Both the position numbers and the translations under genes were made by a program. Below the pieces are notes generated by a model. The model was not told where the DNA came from. It searched no databases and saw nothing but the letters and a program-made list of their open reading frames with translations. A stretch of DNA of 64,000 nt from Sphingobacterium olei (lineage in GTDB: Bacteria > Bacteroidota > Bacteroidia > Sphingobacteriales > Sphingobacteriaceae), in NCBI RefSeq assembly GCF_005048855.1, contig NZ_SUME01000004.1:434001-498000 (forward strand). The letters are read 5' to 3'. The stretch's first letter is position 1. Every line of letters begins with the position of its first letter. Shown in pieces: positions 19,922 to 29,800 of the stretch.

Positions 19922-21418
19922 ATGCTTAATCTTAGAAATACATTAATATGCGGAAGTATCATTACTTCCATCTTTACGGCCTGTGCCTCAGACAATAATT
20001 CATTGACTCCTGAAAACCCTACAGAACCTACTTCTGGAGATATCAAAATCTATACAACTACAGGTAGTAGAACGCTGGATTTCAGAAAATCCTTTGTCAA
20101 CTTTAGCACGACATCCAACATGTCCCCCAGGACGGTTACTTTGGATGAGAGCGTAACCTATCAAACCATGGACGGTTTCGGAGCAGCCATTACAGGCTCA
20201 ACTGCTTATAATTTACTAAAGATGACGTCATCGGACAGAACAAAATTTCTCAAGGAAACATTTTCTGAATCCGAAGGTATGGGGCAAAGCTATATTCGTA
20301 TCGCTATAGGCTGTTCGGATTTTTCTCTTAGCGAGTACACGCTGAATGACACGCCAGGGCTAGCCAATTTTGCACTTCAATCAGAAGAAACGGATTACGT
20401 GATTCCTGTCCTGAAAGAAATATTGGCTATTAATCCGAATGTGAAAATCTTAGGTTCACCTTGGACAGCGCCTAAATGGATGAAAGTAAATAATCTCACG
20501 AATTTGGCGCCTTTTGATTCGTGGACTGGTGGACATCTAAATCCTGCACATTATCAGGATTATGCGACCTATTTTGTGAAATGGATACAAGCGATGAATA
20601 CTAACGGGATTGAGATTTATTCCATCACACCGCAAAATGAACCCTTGAATCCGGGCAATTCAGCGTCCATGTTGATGTTTTGGCACGAACAGCAAGCATT
20701 TGTACGTGATGCCTTAGGACCGAAACTCAGAGCTGCCGGACTTGATACTAAAATATATGCTTTTGATCACAACTACAATTACGACAACATGGCTGATCAA
20801 GAAGATTATCCGGTTAAAATATTTGAGGATGCAACCGCCGCCACCTATTTCGCTGGTTCTGCCTATCACAATTATGGTGGTAACAAAGCTGAATTACTCG
20901 ACATTCAGGCTAAGGCCCCACATAAGGAGATCATTTTTACCGAAACTTCAATAGGTACATGGAATGATGGACAAAATCTTGGCTTACGTCTTTTGGAAGA
21001 TATGAAGGAAGTGGGACTTGGGACGATTAACAATTGGAGTAAAGCCGTAATTGTATGGAACCTGATGCTGGATACCGAACGTGGCCCGAATAGAGACGGA
21101 GGATGTCAGACTTGTTACGGAGCGGTAGATATTAGTTCCAGAGACTACAAAACGATACGTAAAAACTCACATTATTATATCGTCGGACATTTGTCTTCTG
21201 TTGTGAAACCAGGGGCAGTACGTATCGGGACACAAGGATATACCGCAGAAGGTATTATTTATACGGCTTTTAAAAATCCGGATAACAGTTATGCTGTTGT
21301 GCTTATCAATGATACAGGTGAGGCTTCGCGTATTACGTTTTCAGATGGTAAAAATCACTTTAGTTACGAAGCACCGGCAAAATCCGTAGTATCTTATTCT
21401 TGGAAAAAAACTCCATGA
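19922..21418 (+). CDS. Glycoside hydrolase family 30 lipoprotein (probable beta-1,6-glucanase or related)
   Basis: A retaining glycosidase of clan A. The 498 residues start with a lipoprotein signal (lipobox FTAC), a short linker, a beta strand (YQTMDGFGAAITGSTAYNLL), and a TIM barrel with KILGSPWTAPKWMK. The acid/base Glu is in TPQNEPLN and the nucleophile Glu in FTETSIGTW. A C-terminal beta domain (VIYTAFKNPDNSYAVVLIND type) follows. GH30 enzymes of this shape include glucosylceramidases and subfamily 3 endo-beta-1,6-glucanases; beside susCD the glucanase reading is favoured. Lipidation suggests display on the outer membrane. Subfamily cannot be fixed without alignment. Confidence 0.9.
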   Translation: MLNLRNTLICGSIITSIFTACASDNNSLTPENPTEPTSGDIKIYTTTGSRTLDFRKSFVNFSTTSNMSPRTVTLDESVTYQTMDGFGAAITGSTAYNLLKMTSSDRTKFLKETFSESEGMGQSYIRIAIGCSDFSLSEYTLNDTPGLANFALQSEETDYVIPVLKEILAINPNVKILGSPWTAPKWMKVNNLTNLAPFDSWTGGHLNPAHYQDYATYFVKWIQAMNTNGIEIYSITPQNEPLNPGNSASMLMFWHEQQAFVRDALGPKLRAAGLDTKIYAFDHNYNYDNMADQEDYPVKIFEDATAATYFAGSAYHNYGGNKAELLDIQAKAPHKEIIFTETSIGTWNDGQNLGLRLLEDMKEVGLGTINNWSKAVIVWNLMLDTERGPNRDGGCQTCYGAVDISSRDYKTIRKNSHYYIVGHLSSVVKPGAVRIGTQGYTAEGIIYTAFKNPDNSYAVVLINDTGEASRITFSDGKNHFSYEAPAKSVVSYSWKKTP

Positions 21419-21495
21419 TTGCTGGCAACACCAACAGCCATGAAAGCTTCATGAAGGTTCTCGATGGCCATTTAAAATTATACACTTTAGAAAAA

Positions 21496-22839
21496 ATGAA
21501 ACGGATGAAAAATTGTATCAATTATATGATCATTATAGCATGTTGCATTGCTTTTTCTTCCTGTAAGGAGGAGTTGATTGTTCCTATTGGTGAGGGGTTA
21601 CCGAGTATCGATATTACAGCTGTACCGACCAATGCTTTCTTTGGAGACAGCATTTCCTATACGGTAAATGTCGCAGACCAGGCTATTGATCTTTCTACGT
21701 TAAAAGTACAATTGTATTATAGCGAAGATGTAGTAGCGGAGCAAACCATACGCACGAAGACTTATGGCACATATTCGGGTAAGATTTTTGTGCCTTACTA
21801 TGCCAATGTGCCTAATGGAACGGCAACATTGAAATTTACGTTACAGAACATTACGTTAACAAAAACGGAGAAAGAGGTTGAACTTCCGTTGGCACGCCCT
21901 GATTTTCCGTATTTAACGCTAGTTACACCGACTGTATCCTATCGCATGGAAAAAGTTGGGTTATACCAGTACGAATTGACCGAAAATCTGCCTTTTAAAG
22001 TGAATGGATATATAGAAGCTCCTATGTATGGTACAAATGGGAATCTTGTCCAATTCGGTTGGGACGTCGATAAGGTAACGGAAGGCAGTGCACAACCTAT
22101 TCCATTTTCCAATTCTACATCTGGCGAATATAGTATTTCGTTTAATACATTTAATTATCAAGCGAGTCCTTTTATTATTGGATACGCGGTGAATGGAAAT
22201 GGGATGCGTATGATCTCGGACGATCTGTACGCTGTAGATTTACAGCTGACATACAACGAGGAATTAATGATAGATGGCATTGAAGAACTGGCAAGTTGGT
22301 GGATTGATGCGGATTACATTAGACAAGAAGATGACAAGTATTTCTTTAATGCGATGACGGGTAAATATCGGATTACTGCTGATTTTGGGAAAGAATATTT
22401 TGTTATTGAAGCGATGCAAGGGGATAATCTTGCGACCTTAAATAATGATGGTACGGGAGCGGTCTGGATTATTGGACAAGGTGTTGGGAAACCGTCTCTA
22501 GCTGGAAATGAAGTTGGATGGACTACCGAAAAAGCCCTATGCATGGCACCTATCGGAGGTAAAAAATACCAAATTACAGTTGTTGCAGGACAAACGATAC
22601 GGGCATCAGATATAAACTTTAAGTTTTTCCATCAGAAAGGATGGGGTGGCGAGTTTGGTCATACTTCTATTACAGGTTCAAGCGATGTCATATTCATAGG
22701 TGATGGTACAAACGGGAGAGATTCCGGAAATCTTGGACTCGTAACGGGCAAACAGTTGGAAAATGGAGCGACATATGTGTTTGTCTTGGATTTGTCGTCC
22801 GGGATTGATAAAGGAGTCTTGACTGTGACGAAACAGTAG
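21496..22839 (+). CDS. Surface lipoprotein with Ig-like domains (DUF5125/DUF5121-like), putative glycan-binding protein
   Basis: The 447-residue product from ATG 21496 has a lipoprotein signal (MKRMKNCINYMIIIACCIAF, lipobox FSSC). It is all-beta: an Ig-like domain (SIDITAVPTNAFFGDSISYT, roughly residues 35-130), a middle domain, and a C-terminal domain with aromatic residues (GAVWIIGQGVGKPS, FKFFHQKGWGGEFG) typical of glycan-binding SusE/F-like proteins. Its position directly after the GH30 gene suggests it is the surface glycan-binding protein of the operon. A longer start at 21400 would overlap GH30 and spoil the signal peptide. The DUF assignment is from memory. Confidence 0.75.
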   Translation: MKRMKNCINYMIIIACCIAFSSCKEELIVPIGEGLPSIDITAVPTNAFFGDSISYTVNVADQAIDLSTLKVQLYYSEDVVAEQTIRTKTYGTYSGKIFVPYYANVPNGTATLKFTLQNITLTKTEKEVELPLARPDFPYLTLVTPTVSYRMEKVGLYQYELTENLPFKVNGYIEAPMYGTNGNLVQFGWDVDKVTEGSAQPIPFSNSTSGEYSISFNTFNYQASPFIIGYAVNGNGMRMISDDLYAVDLQLTYNEELMIDGIEELASWWIDADYIRQEDDKYFFNAMTGKYRITADFGKEYFVIEAMQGDNLATLNNDGTGAVWIIGQGVGKPSLAGNEVGWTTEKALCMAPIGGKKYQITVVAGQTIRASDINFKFFHQKGWGGEFGHTSITGSSDVIFIGDGTNGRDSGNLGLVTGKQLENGATYVFVLDLSSGIDKGVLTVTKQ

Positions 22840-23041
22840 CGGGTATAACAGTTTTTTCCTAGGGGGCGTCTCCTATTTTTGTATAATTCGTTTAGCACCT
22901 GAATTATTACTATTTTTAAATATTCATTTAGCTTGAGGTGAGATCAAAAAGCAAATATTCCATATGACCATAAAAGTCAAATCGCGGAGCATTCATGAAT
23001 ACCATTGAAGACAATATATTGTTGAATAATTATATATATAT

Positions 23042-24127
23042 ATGAAATATTTTTTAATACATATCGTAATGAGTGTTATGCTAAAATCCGGAAGCGCACA
23101 ATCTATCCCTCTTTTTGTCGGAACCTATACGCATAAAGGGAATAGTGAGGGGATATATCTGTACAGTTTTGATGTTTCCAGTGGCGATGCTACGATGCAG
23201 TCCTATTTTAAAACCAATAATCCTTCTTTTCTAGCGCGCAATGCGCAATATATCTATGCGGTTAATGAAGATGAAAACGGAAAGGTATCCGCGTTGAAAT
23301 TTTCCAATCCACAATTTGATCTGTTAAATCAGTTGTCAACAGAAGGTAAGCACCCCTGCCATGTTGCCATCGGAAATAAAGAACCTGTGCTGGCGGTATC
23401 CAATTACAGCAGCGGCTCGTTGGTCTTATATTCGTTGAATGCCGACGGTTATATTCATAAGAAAGAAGACTTTATCCAGTTCGAAGGTACAGGGCCAAAT
23501 GTATCCAGACAGAAAAGTTCTCATGTCCACTCCGCATTTTTTAATACAGCAGGGGATAGACTATATGTCTCGGATTTGGGATCGGATCGTGTCGTGGAAT
23601 ATGCCATCGTAAATACGGGTACAGATTACGCATTTCAACAAGTAGGGGAAATTAAGTTAAAAGGTGGATCCGGGCCCCGTCATGTTGCTATTGCGGCAGA
23701 TGCCGCTACCATTTACGCACTGGCGGAACTTACCGGTGAGATTGCGGTTTATCAAAATAGTAGCGGACACTGGAAACTCCATCAAACGTTGCCGATCTAT
23801 GCAAAAGGATTTATCGGCGAACAGGGAGGAGCGGACGTGAAGATATCTCCGGATGGGAAATATCTATATGCCACGAATCGTGGCGAAGCAAATGTTATCG
23901 TTCACTATAAGATTCTGAAAAATGGACTTCTAGAACAAAAAAGCGTGTATTCAGTAGAAGGGAAATCACCTCGAAATTTCAACTTCTCTCCAGAAGGAAA
24001 ATTTCTACTGGTAACGAATCAGCAGTCTGATGAAATTATAATTTTTAATCGTAATATCAAAACAGGTGCACTTACAGATAGCAAGAAGAGAATAGCAATC
24101 GGACAACCTGTATGCGTGATATTCTAG
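23042..24127 (+). CDS. Secreted lactonase-family seven-bladed beta-propeller protein
   Basis: Belongs to the lactonase family (6-phosphogluconolactonase YbhE type, Pfam Lactonase). The 361-residue protein has a signal peptide ending near KSGSAQ. It then carries repeated propeller blades, for example IPLFVGTYTHKGNSEGIYLY, HPCHVAIGNKEPVLAVSNY, GSGPRHVAIAADAATIYAL, DVKISPDGKYLYATNRGEAN and PRNFNFSPEGKFLLVTNQQS. Export makes a role in the pentose phosphate pathway unlikely; action on sugar lactones or intramolecular esters is possible. It lies 200 nt after the GH30 operon in the same direction, behind an AT-rich leader with a run of TA repeats, so it may form its own transcription unit. Confidence 0.87.
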   Translation: MKYFLIHIVMSVMLKSGSAQSIPLFVGTYTHKGNSEGIYLYSFDVSSGDATMQSYFKTNNPSFLARNAQYIYAVNEDENGKVSALKFSNPQFDLLNQLSTEGKHPCHVAIGNKEPVLAVSNYSSGSLVLYSLNADGYIHKKEDFIQFEGTGPNVSRQKSSHVHSAFFNTAGDRLYVSDLGSDRVVEYAIVNTGTDYAFQQVGEIKLKGGSGPRHVAIAADAATIYALAELTGEIAVYQNSSGHWKLHQTLPIYAKGFIGEQGGADVKISPDGKYLYATNRGEANVIVHYKILKNGLLEQKSVYSVEGKSPRNFNFSPEGKFLLVTNQQSDEIIIFNRNIKTGALTDSKKRIAIGQPVCVIF

Positions 24128-24165
24128 TATTTTTTCTGAAAGTGCGGTCAGGAATCTTTATGAGA

Positions 24166-24342
24166 TGTCTCTAAAAAGCACTGTATCGTCGTGATTGTAA
24201 TCACAGGGCGTCTACTTAAACGTCACTGCGAGGAGGTACGACGCGGCAGTCTTTACGCAACGTAGAATAACAAATTTGCTTCTTCGCTGCTCTCCTCGTA
24301 ATGATGCGTTTTTCTTTTGGGTGGCTCCCTTTTTAGACGCCC
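24166..24342. repeat. Interspersed composite repeat, copy 2 (degenerate)
   Basis: The element has the same architecture as the repeat at 1414-1599. The left end is TGTCTCTAAAAAGCACTGTATCGTC, an internal GGCGTCTACTTAAACGTC junction lies near 24207, then CACTGCGAGGAGGTACGACGCGGCAGTCT, and the right end is CTTTTTAGACGCCC. It also lies between two convergent genes (the lactonase gene and mtgA). Sequence decay relative to copy 1 is substantial. Confidence 0.65.
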
Positions 24343-24353
24343 TTATGAAGGTT

Positions 24354-25085
24354 TTATTCAGGAATGCTATAGTAATTTAAATACCTAACGATGTTATTTG
24401 CTCTACGATTTACATAGTTTGATGGATTGCGGGCGTCCCATTTTTGCGGACTCGGTAAGATCGCTATAATTAATGCCGCTTCTTTTTTGCTCAAACTTTT
24501 TCCGGATTTGTAAAAATAGTATCTGGATGCTGCTTCTGCACCATATACCCCTTGTCCCATTTCAATCACATTGAGATATACTTCGAGAATACGTTTTTTA
24601 CTCCAAAATATTTCAATCAACACGGTAAAATAGGTTTCTAGTCCTTTACGTAGCCAGGATCTTTCAGGCCATAGGAATACATTTTTGGCCACCTGTTGAC
24701 TTATGGTACTTCCTCCCCGTAATTTTTTTCCTTCCTTGTTCTTTTCGATAGCTTCTTTGATGGCTTTCGTGTCAAAGCCATTATGTGTCATAAAATGTGC
24801 ATCTTCTCCTGCTATTGCCGCTCGTTTTAAATTGTCTGAGATGTCCTTATAATCTAGCCACTCTTTGTCTATTTTCCAATCTTTTCCTGCAGCTTTTCGT
24901 TCAAATGCACGTTGGAGCTGCAGGTATGTGATCGGTGGATCCATAACGATAAGAAGAAGCACCCAAAAAATAGTACCCGCAAAAAATCCGCCCACGATAC
25001 GTAATGTCCATTTCAAAATCTTCTTTTTTATAGGAAGAGATTTTATTTTATTTCTTTTTCTTCGATTCACGCGTTTGATAGCCAT
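24354..25085 (-). CDS. mtgA: Monofunctional peptidoglycan transglycosylase MtgA
   Basis: A GT51 glycosyltransferase that polymerises lipid II into glycan strands at the inner membrane. The 243 residues have a basic cytoplasmic N-terminus (KRVNRRKRNKIKSLPIKKK), one membrane anchor (GGFFAGTIFWVLLLIVM), and the GT51 motifs. Those are the catalytic Glu in AGEDAHFMTHNGFD, RGGSTISQQVAKN, and EIFWSKKRILEVYLNVIEMG. There is no transpeptidase domain, and the length is typical for the monofunctional enzyme. It is divergent from mutS. Confidence 0.95.
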   Translation of the reverse strand: MAIKRVNRRKRNKIKSLPIKKKILKWTLRIVGGFFAGTIFWVLLLIVMDPPITYLQLQRAFERKAAGKDWKIDKEWLDYKDISDNLKRAAIAGEDAHFMTHNGFDTKAIKEAIEKNKEGKKLRGGSTISQQVAKNVFLWPERSWLRKGLETYFTVLIEIFWSKKRILEVYLNVIEMGQGVYGAEAASRYYFYKSGKSLSKKEAALIIAILPSPQKWDARNPSNYVNRRANNIVRYLNYYSIPE

Positions 25086-25105
25086 CAGACTTTACTTTGA
25101 GTCAA

Positions 25106-25113
25106 CAAAACTA
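25106..25113 (-). promoter_or_regulatory. Probable -7 element of mtgA
   Basis: Read on the minus strand this is TAGTTTTG, a full TAnnTTTG match, 20 nt upstream of the mtgA ATG. A matching TTTG at the -33 position was not found. Confidence 0.4.
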
Positions 25114-25163
25114 AATAATTTTATCCCTAATTATTTAGAAAAAATGTAAGTAAGTTTATTTAA

Positions 25164-25212
25164 AATTTGCTTTGGTTCAAGGCAATTATAATTGCAAATA
25201 AAAGCAAATTTA
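25164..25212. promoter_or_regulatory. Nested inverted repeats in the mtgA-mutS divergent promoter region
   Basis: Outer arms AAATTTGCTTT (25164-25174) and AAAGCAAATTT (25202-25212) are a perfect 11-bp inverted repeat. Almost concentric with them is the 14-bp palindrome GCAATTATAATTGC (25183-25196). The block sits in the only spacer between the two divergent genes and could be an operator or a cruciform. Confidence 0.45.
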
Positions 25213-25247
25213 TCTAAGTTTACAGCTTATTTAAAAGCATAAAACCA

Positions 25248-27854
25248 TTGGCAAAGGCAAAGAAAGAAACTCCGTTAATGCAGCAGTACAACAGCATTAA
25301 GACCAAATATCCAGGTACTTTACTGTTGTTTAGAGTTGGTGATTTTTACGAGACTTTTGGTGAGGATGCAATTAAGGCAGCAGGGATTTTAGGTATTGTA
25401 TTGACCAAGAGAGGGAATGGGAGTGAGTCAGAAACGGCCCTGGCAGGTTTTCCACATCACTCGTTGGAAACCTATCTGCCAAAATTGGTGCGTGCCGGCC
25501 AACGTGTGGCTATCTGTGATCAGCTGGAAGACCCGAAACAAACTAAGACCATTGTAAAACGTGGTGTCACAGAGTTAGTAACGCCGGGTGTTTCATATAA
25601 TGATAATATTGTCCAACAAAAATCAAACAACTATCTAGCTTCTTTATTTATAGATAAGACACAGGTAGGCGTAGCGTTTTTAGACATATCGACTGGGGAG
25701 TTTCTTGTCGCACAGGGTAGCATCAGCTATATTGATAAATTACTCCAGGGGTTTAAACCTACTGAAGTCATTATGCCAAAGAAGCAGAATAAAGAGTTTA
25801 TCGCACATTTTGGCAACACCTATTATACCTATCTATTGGATGAGTGGCCTTATACGGGCGACTATGCGGAAGAGGCGCTTCAAAAACATTTTGAAGTTAA
25901 CTCCATGAAGGGATTCGGCATTGATCGGATGCCACTGGGTATTATTTCCGCGGGTGTTGCATTACACTATTTGAATGAAACAGAACACCGCAATCTGCAA
26001 CACATTTCCAATATATCGCGTATAGAGGAAGATCGCTACATGTGGCTGGATCGCTTTACGATTCGAAATCTAGAGTTAATTGGTTCAGCAAATGAAAATG
26101 CAATTACATTATCAGATGTTTTGGATGACACCTCTTCTCCAATGGGGGCACGTTTGCTCAAAAGGTGGATTGTTATGCCTCTGAAAGATAAAAAATCCAT
26201 TCAGGAACGTCTGAATGTCGTCGAGTATTTTCATCAAAATCGGGATTTAAGAGATGAATTGATTAGGGAAATCAAATTAGTAGGTGATCTGGAAAGACTC
26301 ATCAGTAAGATCGGTCTTCAGAAGGCAAATCCACGTGAAATCATACAGCTTAAACGATCGCTTTTCGCTATCGAGAAGCTAAAAGAGTTAACAAATGTGT
26401 CGGAATCTGAATCGTTGCGCATTATTTCTGAACAGTTGAACGCCTGTTCGATTATTCGTGATAAGATCGAAAAAGAGGTGTTCCCTGAACCCCCCGTTGC
26501 CTTGAATAAGGGAAACGTGATGGCAGACGGTATTGATGCTGATCTCGATAAATTGAGACGCGTGGCGTTCGGTGGAAAGGATTATTTGTTAGAAATACAA
26601 CGTAGAGAGTCTGAATTAACGGGGATTCCATCGTTGAAAATAGCCTTTAATAACGTATTTGGTTATTATCTTGAAGTAACCAATACACATAAAGATAAAG
26701 TGCCGGAAGGTTGGATTAGAAAACAGACCCTGGTCAATGCCGAACGTTATATTACCGAAGAGCTAAAAGAATACGAAGACCAGATATTAGGAGCGGAAGA
26801 AAAAATTCAAGTCATCGAAAACCGGCTGTATGCCGAATTGCTAGTTGCTATAGCGGCATATATAAAGCCTATTCAGCTTAACGCGCAATTGATTGCTAAA
26901 TTGGATGTCTTGCTTAATTTTGCGGTTATTGCAGATAAGAACTACTATGTAAAGCCGGAAATTACGGAAGACAGGTTGTTAGATATCAAAGGAGGTCGCC
27001 ATCCCGTTATTGAACGGAATCTTCCTATTGGTGAAGACTATATCACCAATGATACGTATTTGGATCCCGATACACAACAGATTATCATTATCACAGGGCC
27101 AAATATGGCGGGTAAATCGGCTTTGTTACGTCAAACAGGTCTGATTGTCTTAATGGCACAGATCGGTTCGTTCGTTCCGGCGAAAGAGGCATATATTGGA
27201 TTAGTCGATAAAATCTTTACCCGTGTAGGCGCTTCAGATAATTTATCATCCGGTGAGTCTACGTTCATGGTAGAAATGAATGAGACGGCCAGCATTATGA
27301 ACAACTTATCGGATCGTAGCCTGATTTTGCTGGATGAAATTGGTCGTGGTACCAGTACATATGATGGTATTTCCATCGCCTGGGCGATCGCCGAGTTTTT
27401 GCACAACCATCCGACTGCACGGGCCAAAACACTATTTGCTACGCATTATCACGAGTTGAACGAATTAAGCAGCTCCATGCCAAGGGTGAAGAACTTTAAT
27501 GTCACTGTAAAAGAAATCAACAACAAAGTGATCTTCTTACGTAAGCTTATGCCCGGTGGATCCGAACATAGTTTTGGTATCCATGTAGCCAAACTTGCAG
27601 GTATGCCGCCGCGGTTGATAGGTCGTGCAAATGAGATTTTGAAACGTTTGGAACAGGAACGTACAGGAGGAGAGAAAATAAAGGATAGTATGCGTAAAAT
27701 CCAAAAGCAGGCCTATCAACTACAAATGTTTGCGATTGATGACCCGGTATTGGAAAAAATAAGGGATATGCTCAACAATTTAGATGTCAATACCCTAACC
27801 CCAGTTGAAGCTTTGATGAAATTGGATGAAATTCAGCGGTTATTAAAGAATTAG
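25248..27854 (+). CDS. mutS: DNA mismatch repair protein MutS
   Basis: MutS recognises mismatches and starts mismatch repair. The 868 residues include the mismatch-reading motif F-Y-E in [14 protein letters not shown] near residue 30, connector, lever and clamp domains, the Walker A motif GPNMAGKS near residue 620, the Walker B region [13 protein letters not shown], and the HTH dimerisation end. The start is TTG: the reading [16 protein letters not shown] matches the usual N-terminus of Bacteroidetes MutS, whereas the next ATG would remove ten conserved residues. It ends 15 nt from the convergent gene. Confidence 0.96.
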   Translation: MAKAKKETPLMQQYNSIKTKYPGTLLLFRVGDFYETFGEDAIKAAGILGIVLTKRGNGSESETALAGFPHHSLETYLPKLVRAGQRVAICDQLEDPKQTKTIVKRGVTELVTPGVSYNDNIVQQKSNNYLASLFIDKTQVGVAFLDISTGEFLVAQGSISYIDKLLQGFKPTEVIMPKKQNKEFIAHFGNTYYTYLLDEWPYTGDYAEEALQKHFEVNSMKGFGIDRMPLGIISAGVALHYLNETEHRNLQHISNISRIEEDRYMWLDRFTIRNLELIGSANENAITLSDVLDDTSSPMGARLLKRWIVMPLKDKKSIQERLNVVEYFHQNRDLRDELIREIKLVGDLERLISKIGLQKANPREIIQLKRSLFAIEKLKELTNVSESESLRIISEQLNACSIIRDKIEKEVFPEPPVALNKGNVMADGIDADLDKLRRVAFGGKDYLLEIQRRESELTGIPSLKIAFNNVFGYYLEVTNTHKDKVPEGWIRKQTLVNAERYITEELKEYEDQILGAEEKIQVIENRLYAELLVAIAAYIKPIQLNAQLIAKLDVLLNFAVIADKNYYVKPEITEDRLLDIKGGRHPVIERNLPIGEDYITNDTYLDPDTQQIIIITGPNMAGKSALLRQTGLIVLMAQIGSFVPAKEAYIGLVDKIFTRVGASDNLSSGESTFMVEMNETASIMNNLSDRSLILLDEIGRGTSTYDGISIAWAIAEFLHNHPTARAKTLFATHYHELNELSSSMPRVKNFNVTVKEINNKVIFLRKLMPGGSEHSFGIHVAKLAGMPPRLIGRANEILKRLEQERTGGEKIKDSMRKIQKQAYQLQMFAIDDPVLEKIRDMLNNLDVNTLTPVEALMKLDEIQRLLKN

Positions 27855-27868
27855 TTTTTTAAAAGGGG

Positions 27869-28999
27869 TTATAATTTAAGAAACAGCTCCAGACTCCAAT
27901 AACGAGGCTGTATGGATGTAATCAGGTCTTTGTCCCAGTTGTAGGGGATATAATGATAACCCGCTTCAACCCCAATAAACTTTCTACCCTTCACGTGCCT
28001 CATCAGCGCCACGCCTATAAATGTATGGAATGTATTTGCGTTGTTGTATTGAATACCGGAAGAACCGTTTTCTTCGTAATAATCTCCATTGTAAAAGGTA
28101 GTTTCAGATAAACCAGTATTAATAAAACCGAATCCGGCCCCTACTTTTGGAAGAATAATCCAAGGGCCGTTGTCCAGGGCCTTGTACCCTGCCGTACCTC
28201 CAAAGAAAAAGCTGGAAGAAGAGTTGATGTCCTTGATCACGCCATTGTCGTTAAACTCAAAATAATTATCATTCGTATTCAACCTAAATTTAATGGCGAG
28301 TTCAAAGACGAATTGGTTTGCCAGGGGGGACATCACCGAAGCGCCAAAAGAGGGGGAGGTGGCAAACGTACTATTTTTACCCACCGTTCCAAAAGCACCG
28401 GCATATATAGCAAATCCGGTACGCTGTTTATTCGATTCCAATTCATAGTAGATCTGTGCCACGGGTTTACGTTTTGGCTGACGGTTGAGCTGTGTATAGA
28501 ATGCATCAATGTCATCCGCAAATAACAGACTAATGGCTTCCTCTCGTTCGGTAAGCGTATAACTTGGAGAATTTAATAAAGCGGTAGCTTTTAGTCGTAT
28601 GAGCGAATCCACAGGATGATTCAACGGAATAAAATGAAACTTTGCTTTGTCCTTGGTGTAAATATTCCTGTAATTTTTGTCGGCAGCATTGTCGTACCTG
28701 TGCGCTAGTATTTCGTCGTAATGGTTATCGAGATAGGAGGAGATTTCTTTTTGTGTATCCTCTTTTAGAATTAACTGTCTAATCAGTTGAAGACGCAATG
28801 TAAATTCACCTTGTCCACATACACTTTCCAACGTGCTTATGATAGATTCGATCTGTGAAAAATCGTTTTTTTCCAGCAATGGCGTCAATCGTTGTAAAGA
28901 GGCCGTCGTAATTTCTTCGCAAGAAGACTGTGCATACGTGTATTTGGAAAAGCTTAACAAGAAAACTAGAGCAACGAGAATCTTAGCGGTACGCAACAT
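27869..28999 (-). CDS. Secreted protein with a C-terminal outer-membrane beta-barrel, function unknown
   Basis: The 376 residues have a signal peptide ending at TYAQ and a helical N-terminal half (roughly residues 25-170) with one Cys near each end of its first part. From about residue 195 there are alternating amphipathic strands (GFAIYAGAFGTVGKN, QFVFELAIKFRLN, SSFFFGGTAGYKAL, KFIGVEAGYHYIPY, RYWSLELFLKL) ending in an aromatic/hydrophobic strand, as in small outer-membrane barrels. I do not recognise a named family. It is monocistronic and divergent from trmN6. Confidence 0.7.
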   Translation of the reverse strand: MLRTAKILVALVFLLSFSKYTYAQSSCEEITTASLQRLTPLLEKNDFSQIESIISTLESVCGQGEFTLRLQLIRQLILKEDTQKEISSYLDNHYDEILAHRYDNAADKNYRNIYTKDKAKFHFIPLNHPVDSLIRLKATALLNSPSYTLTEREEAISLLFADDIDAFYTQLNRQPKRKPVAQIYYELESNKQRTGFAIYAGAFGTVGKNSTFATSPSFGASVMSPLANQFVFELAIKFRLNTNDNYFEFNDNGVIKDINSSSSFFFGGTAGYKALDNGPWIILPKVGAGFGFINTGLSETTFYNGDYYEENGSSGIQYNNANTFHTFIGVALMRHVKGRKFIGVEAGYHYIPYNWDKDLITSIQPRYWSLELFLKL

Positions 29000-29060
29000 G
29001 ATGTATTGATTTTAGACTAAAGTAATTATAATTTTCAGGAAGTTCAACTTAAAAATTAAC

Positions 29061-29068
29061 TAGATTTG
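29061..29068 (+). promoter_or_regulatory. -7 element nearly abutting the trmN6 start codon
   Basis: TAGATTTG fits TAnnTTTG and its last base is only 5 nt before the ATG at 29074. If used, transcription would begin at or next to the start codon, giving a leaderless or near-leaderless mRNA. Confidence 0.4.
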
Positions 29069-29073
29069 TGGGA

Positions 29074-29784
29074 ATGGGTTCCATATTTCGTTTTAAAAGA
29101 TTTGAAGTAGATCAGTCTGGATGTGCGATGAAGATCAATACCGATGGTGTTCTGCTCGGTGCACTCGCAAAGTATAATCATCCCGGGTATGTTTTAGATA
29201 TCGGCACGGGTACCGGCGTTATCGCTTTAATGCTTGCGCAACGATTTGATACAGCGAAAATTGATGCCGTAGAAATTGACCCCCAAGCTGCACAAACTGC
29301 GCGTTCTAATTTTAATTGTTCCTCATTTGCGGAAAGGTTACATTTGATACAGGGTTCCTTCGAGTGTATCGAAGCTCAAGATAAATATGATTTGATTGTC
29401 AGCAATCCACCTTTTTATGTCAACTCCCTCCATAATCCGAACGACCGTAAAAAACTTGCACGGCATACGGATCACCTGTTTTTTCATAATCTGGTTCGTT
29501 TCAGTGCACAGGCGTTGAAGAACGACGGCATCCTTCAATTGATATTGCCTTGTGAATTGGCTGTCGAAGTTGTGGATATAGCACAAGCAGATGATCTTGT
29601 TCTTGTAGAAGAAGTTAAGGTTAAATCTTATTCCGATACCGAATATATACGTTCTATTATTTCATTAAAAAAAGATGGGACCTGTAAACAGATGACAAGT
29701 AGTTCATTCGTGATATATGACGACAGAGGCGTGTATAGTCAATCGTACAGGGACTTGTTAAGTTCGTTTTTTTTAACTTTGTAA
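29074..29784 (+). CDS. trmN6: tRNA1(Val) A37 N6-methyltransferase (TrmN6/YfiC-type)
   Basis: An S-adenosylmethionine-dependent N6-adenine methyltransferase. In E. coli YfiC the target is A37 of tRNA1-Val. The 236 residues show FRFKRFEVDQSGCAMKINTD, the SAM-binding glycine motif VLDIGTGTGVIALMLAQ near residue 45, the acidic ribose-binding strand DAVEID, and the amino-methyltransferase catalytic motif NPPFY. ATG 29074 is taken; a GTG two codons upstream is the alternative. The next gene follows 16 nt downstream in the same direction. Confidence 0.9.
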   Translation: MGSIFRFKRFEVDQSGCAMKINTDGVLLGALAKYNHPGYVLDIGTGTGVIALMLAQRFDTAKIDAVEIDPQAAQTARSNFNCSSFAERLHLIQGSFECIEAQDKYDLIVSNPPFYVNSLHNPNDRKKLARHTDHLFFHNLVRFSAQALKNDGILQLILPCELAVEVVDIAQADDLVLVEEVKVKSYSDTEYIRSIISLKKDGTCKQMTSSSFVIYDDRGVYSQSYRDLLSSFFLTL

Positions 29785-29800
29785 GGAACTGGGGGATGAA

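Noticed and set aside
21400..21496. Longer start for the surface lipoprotein of the GH30 locus
   Set aside because: It overlaps the GH30 stop and places about 30 polar residues before the signal peptide; ATG 21496 gives a normal lipoprotein signal.
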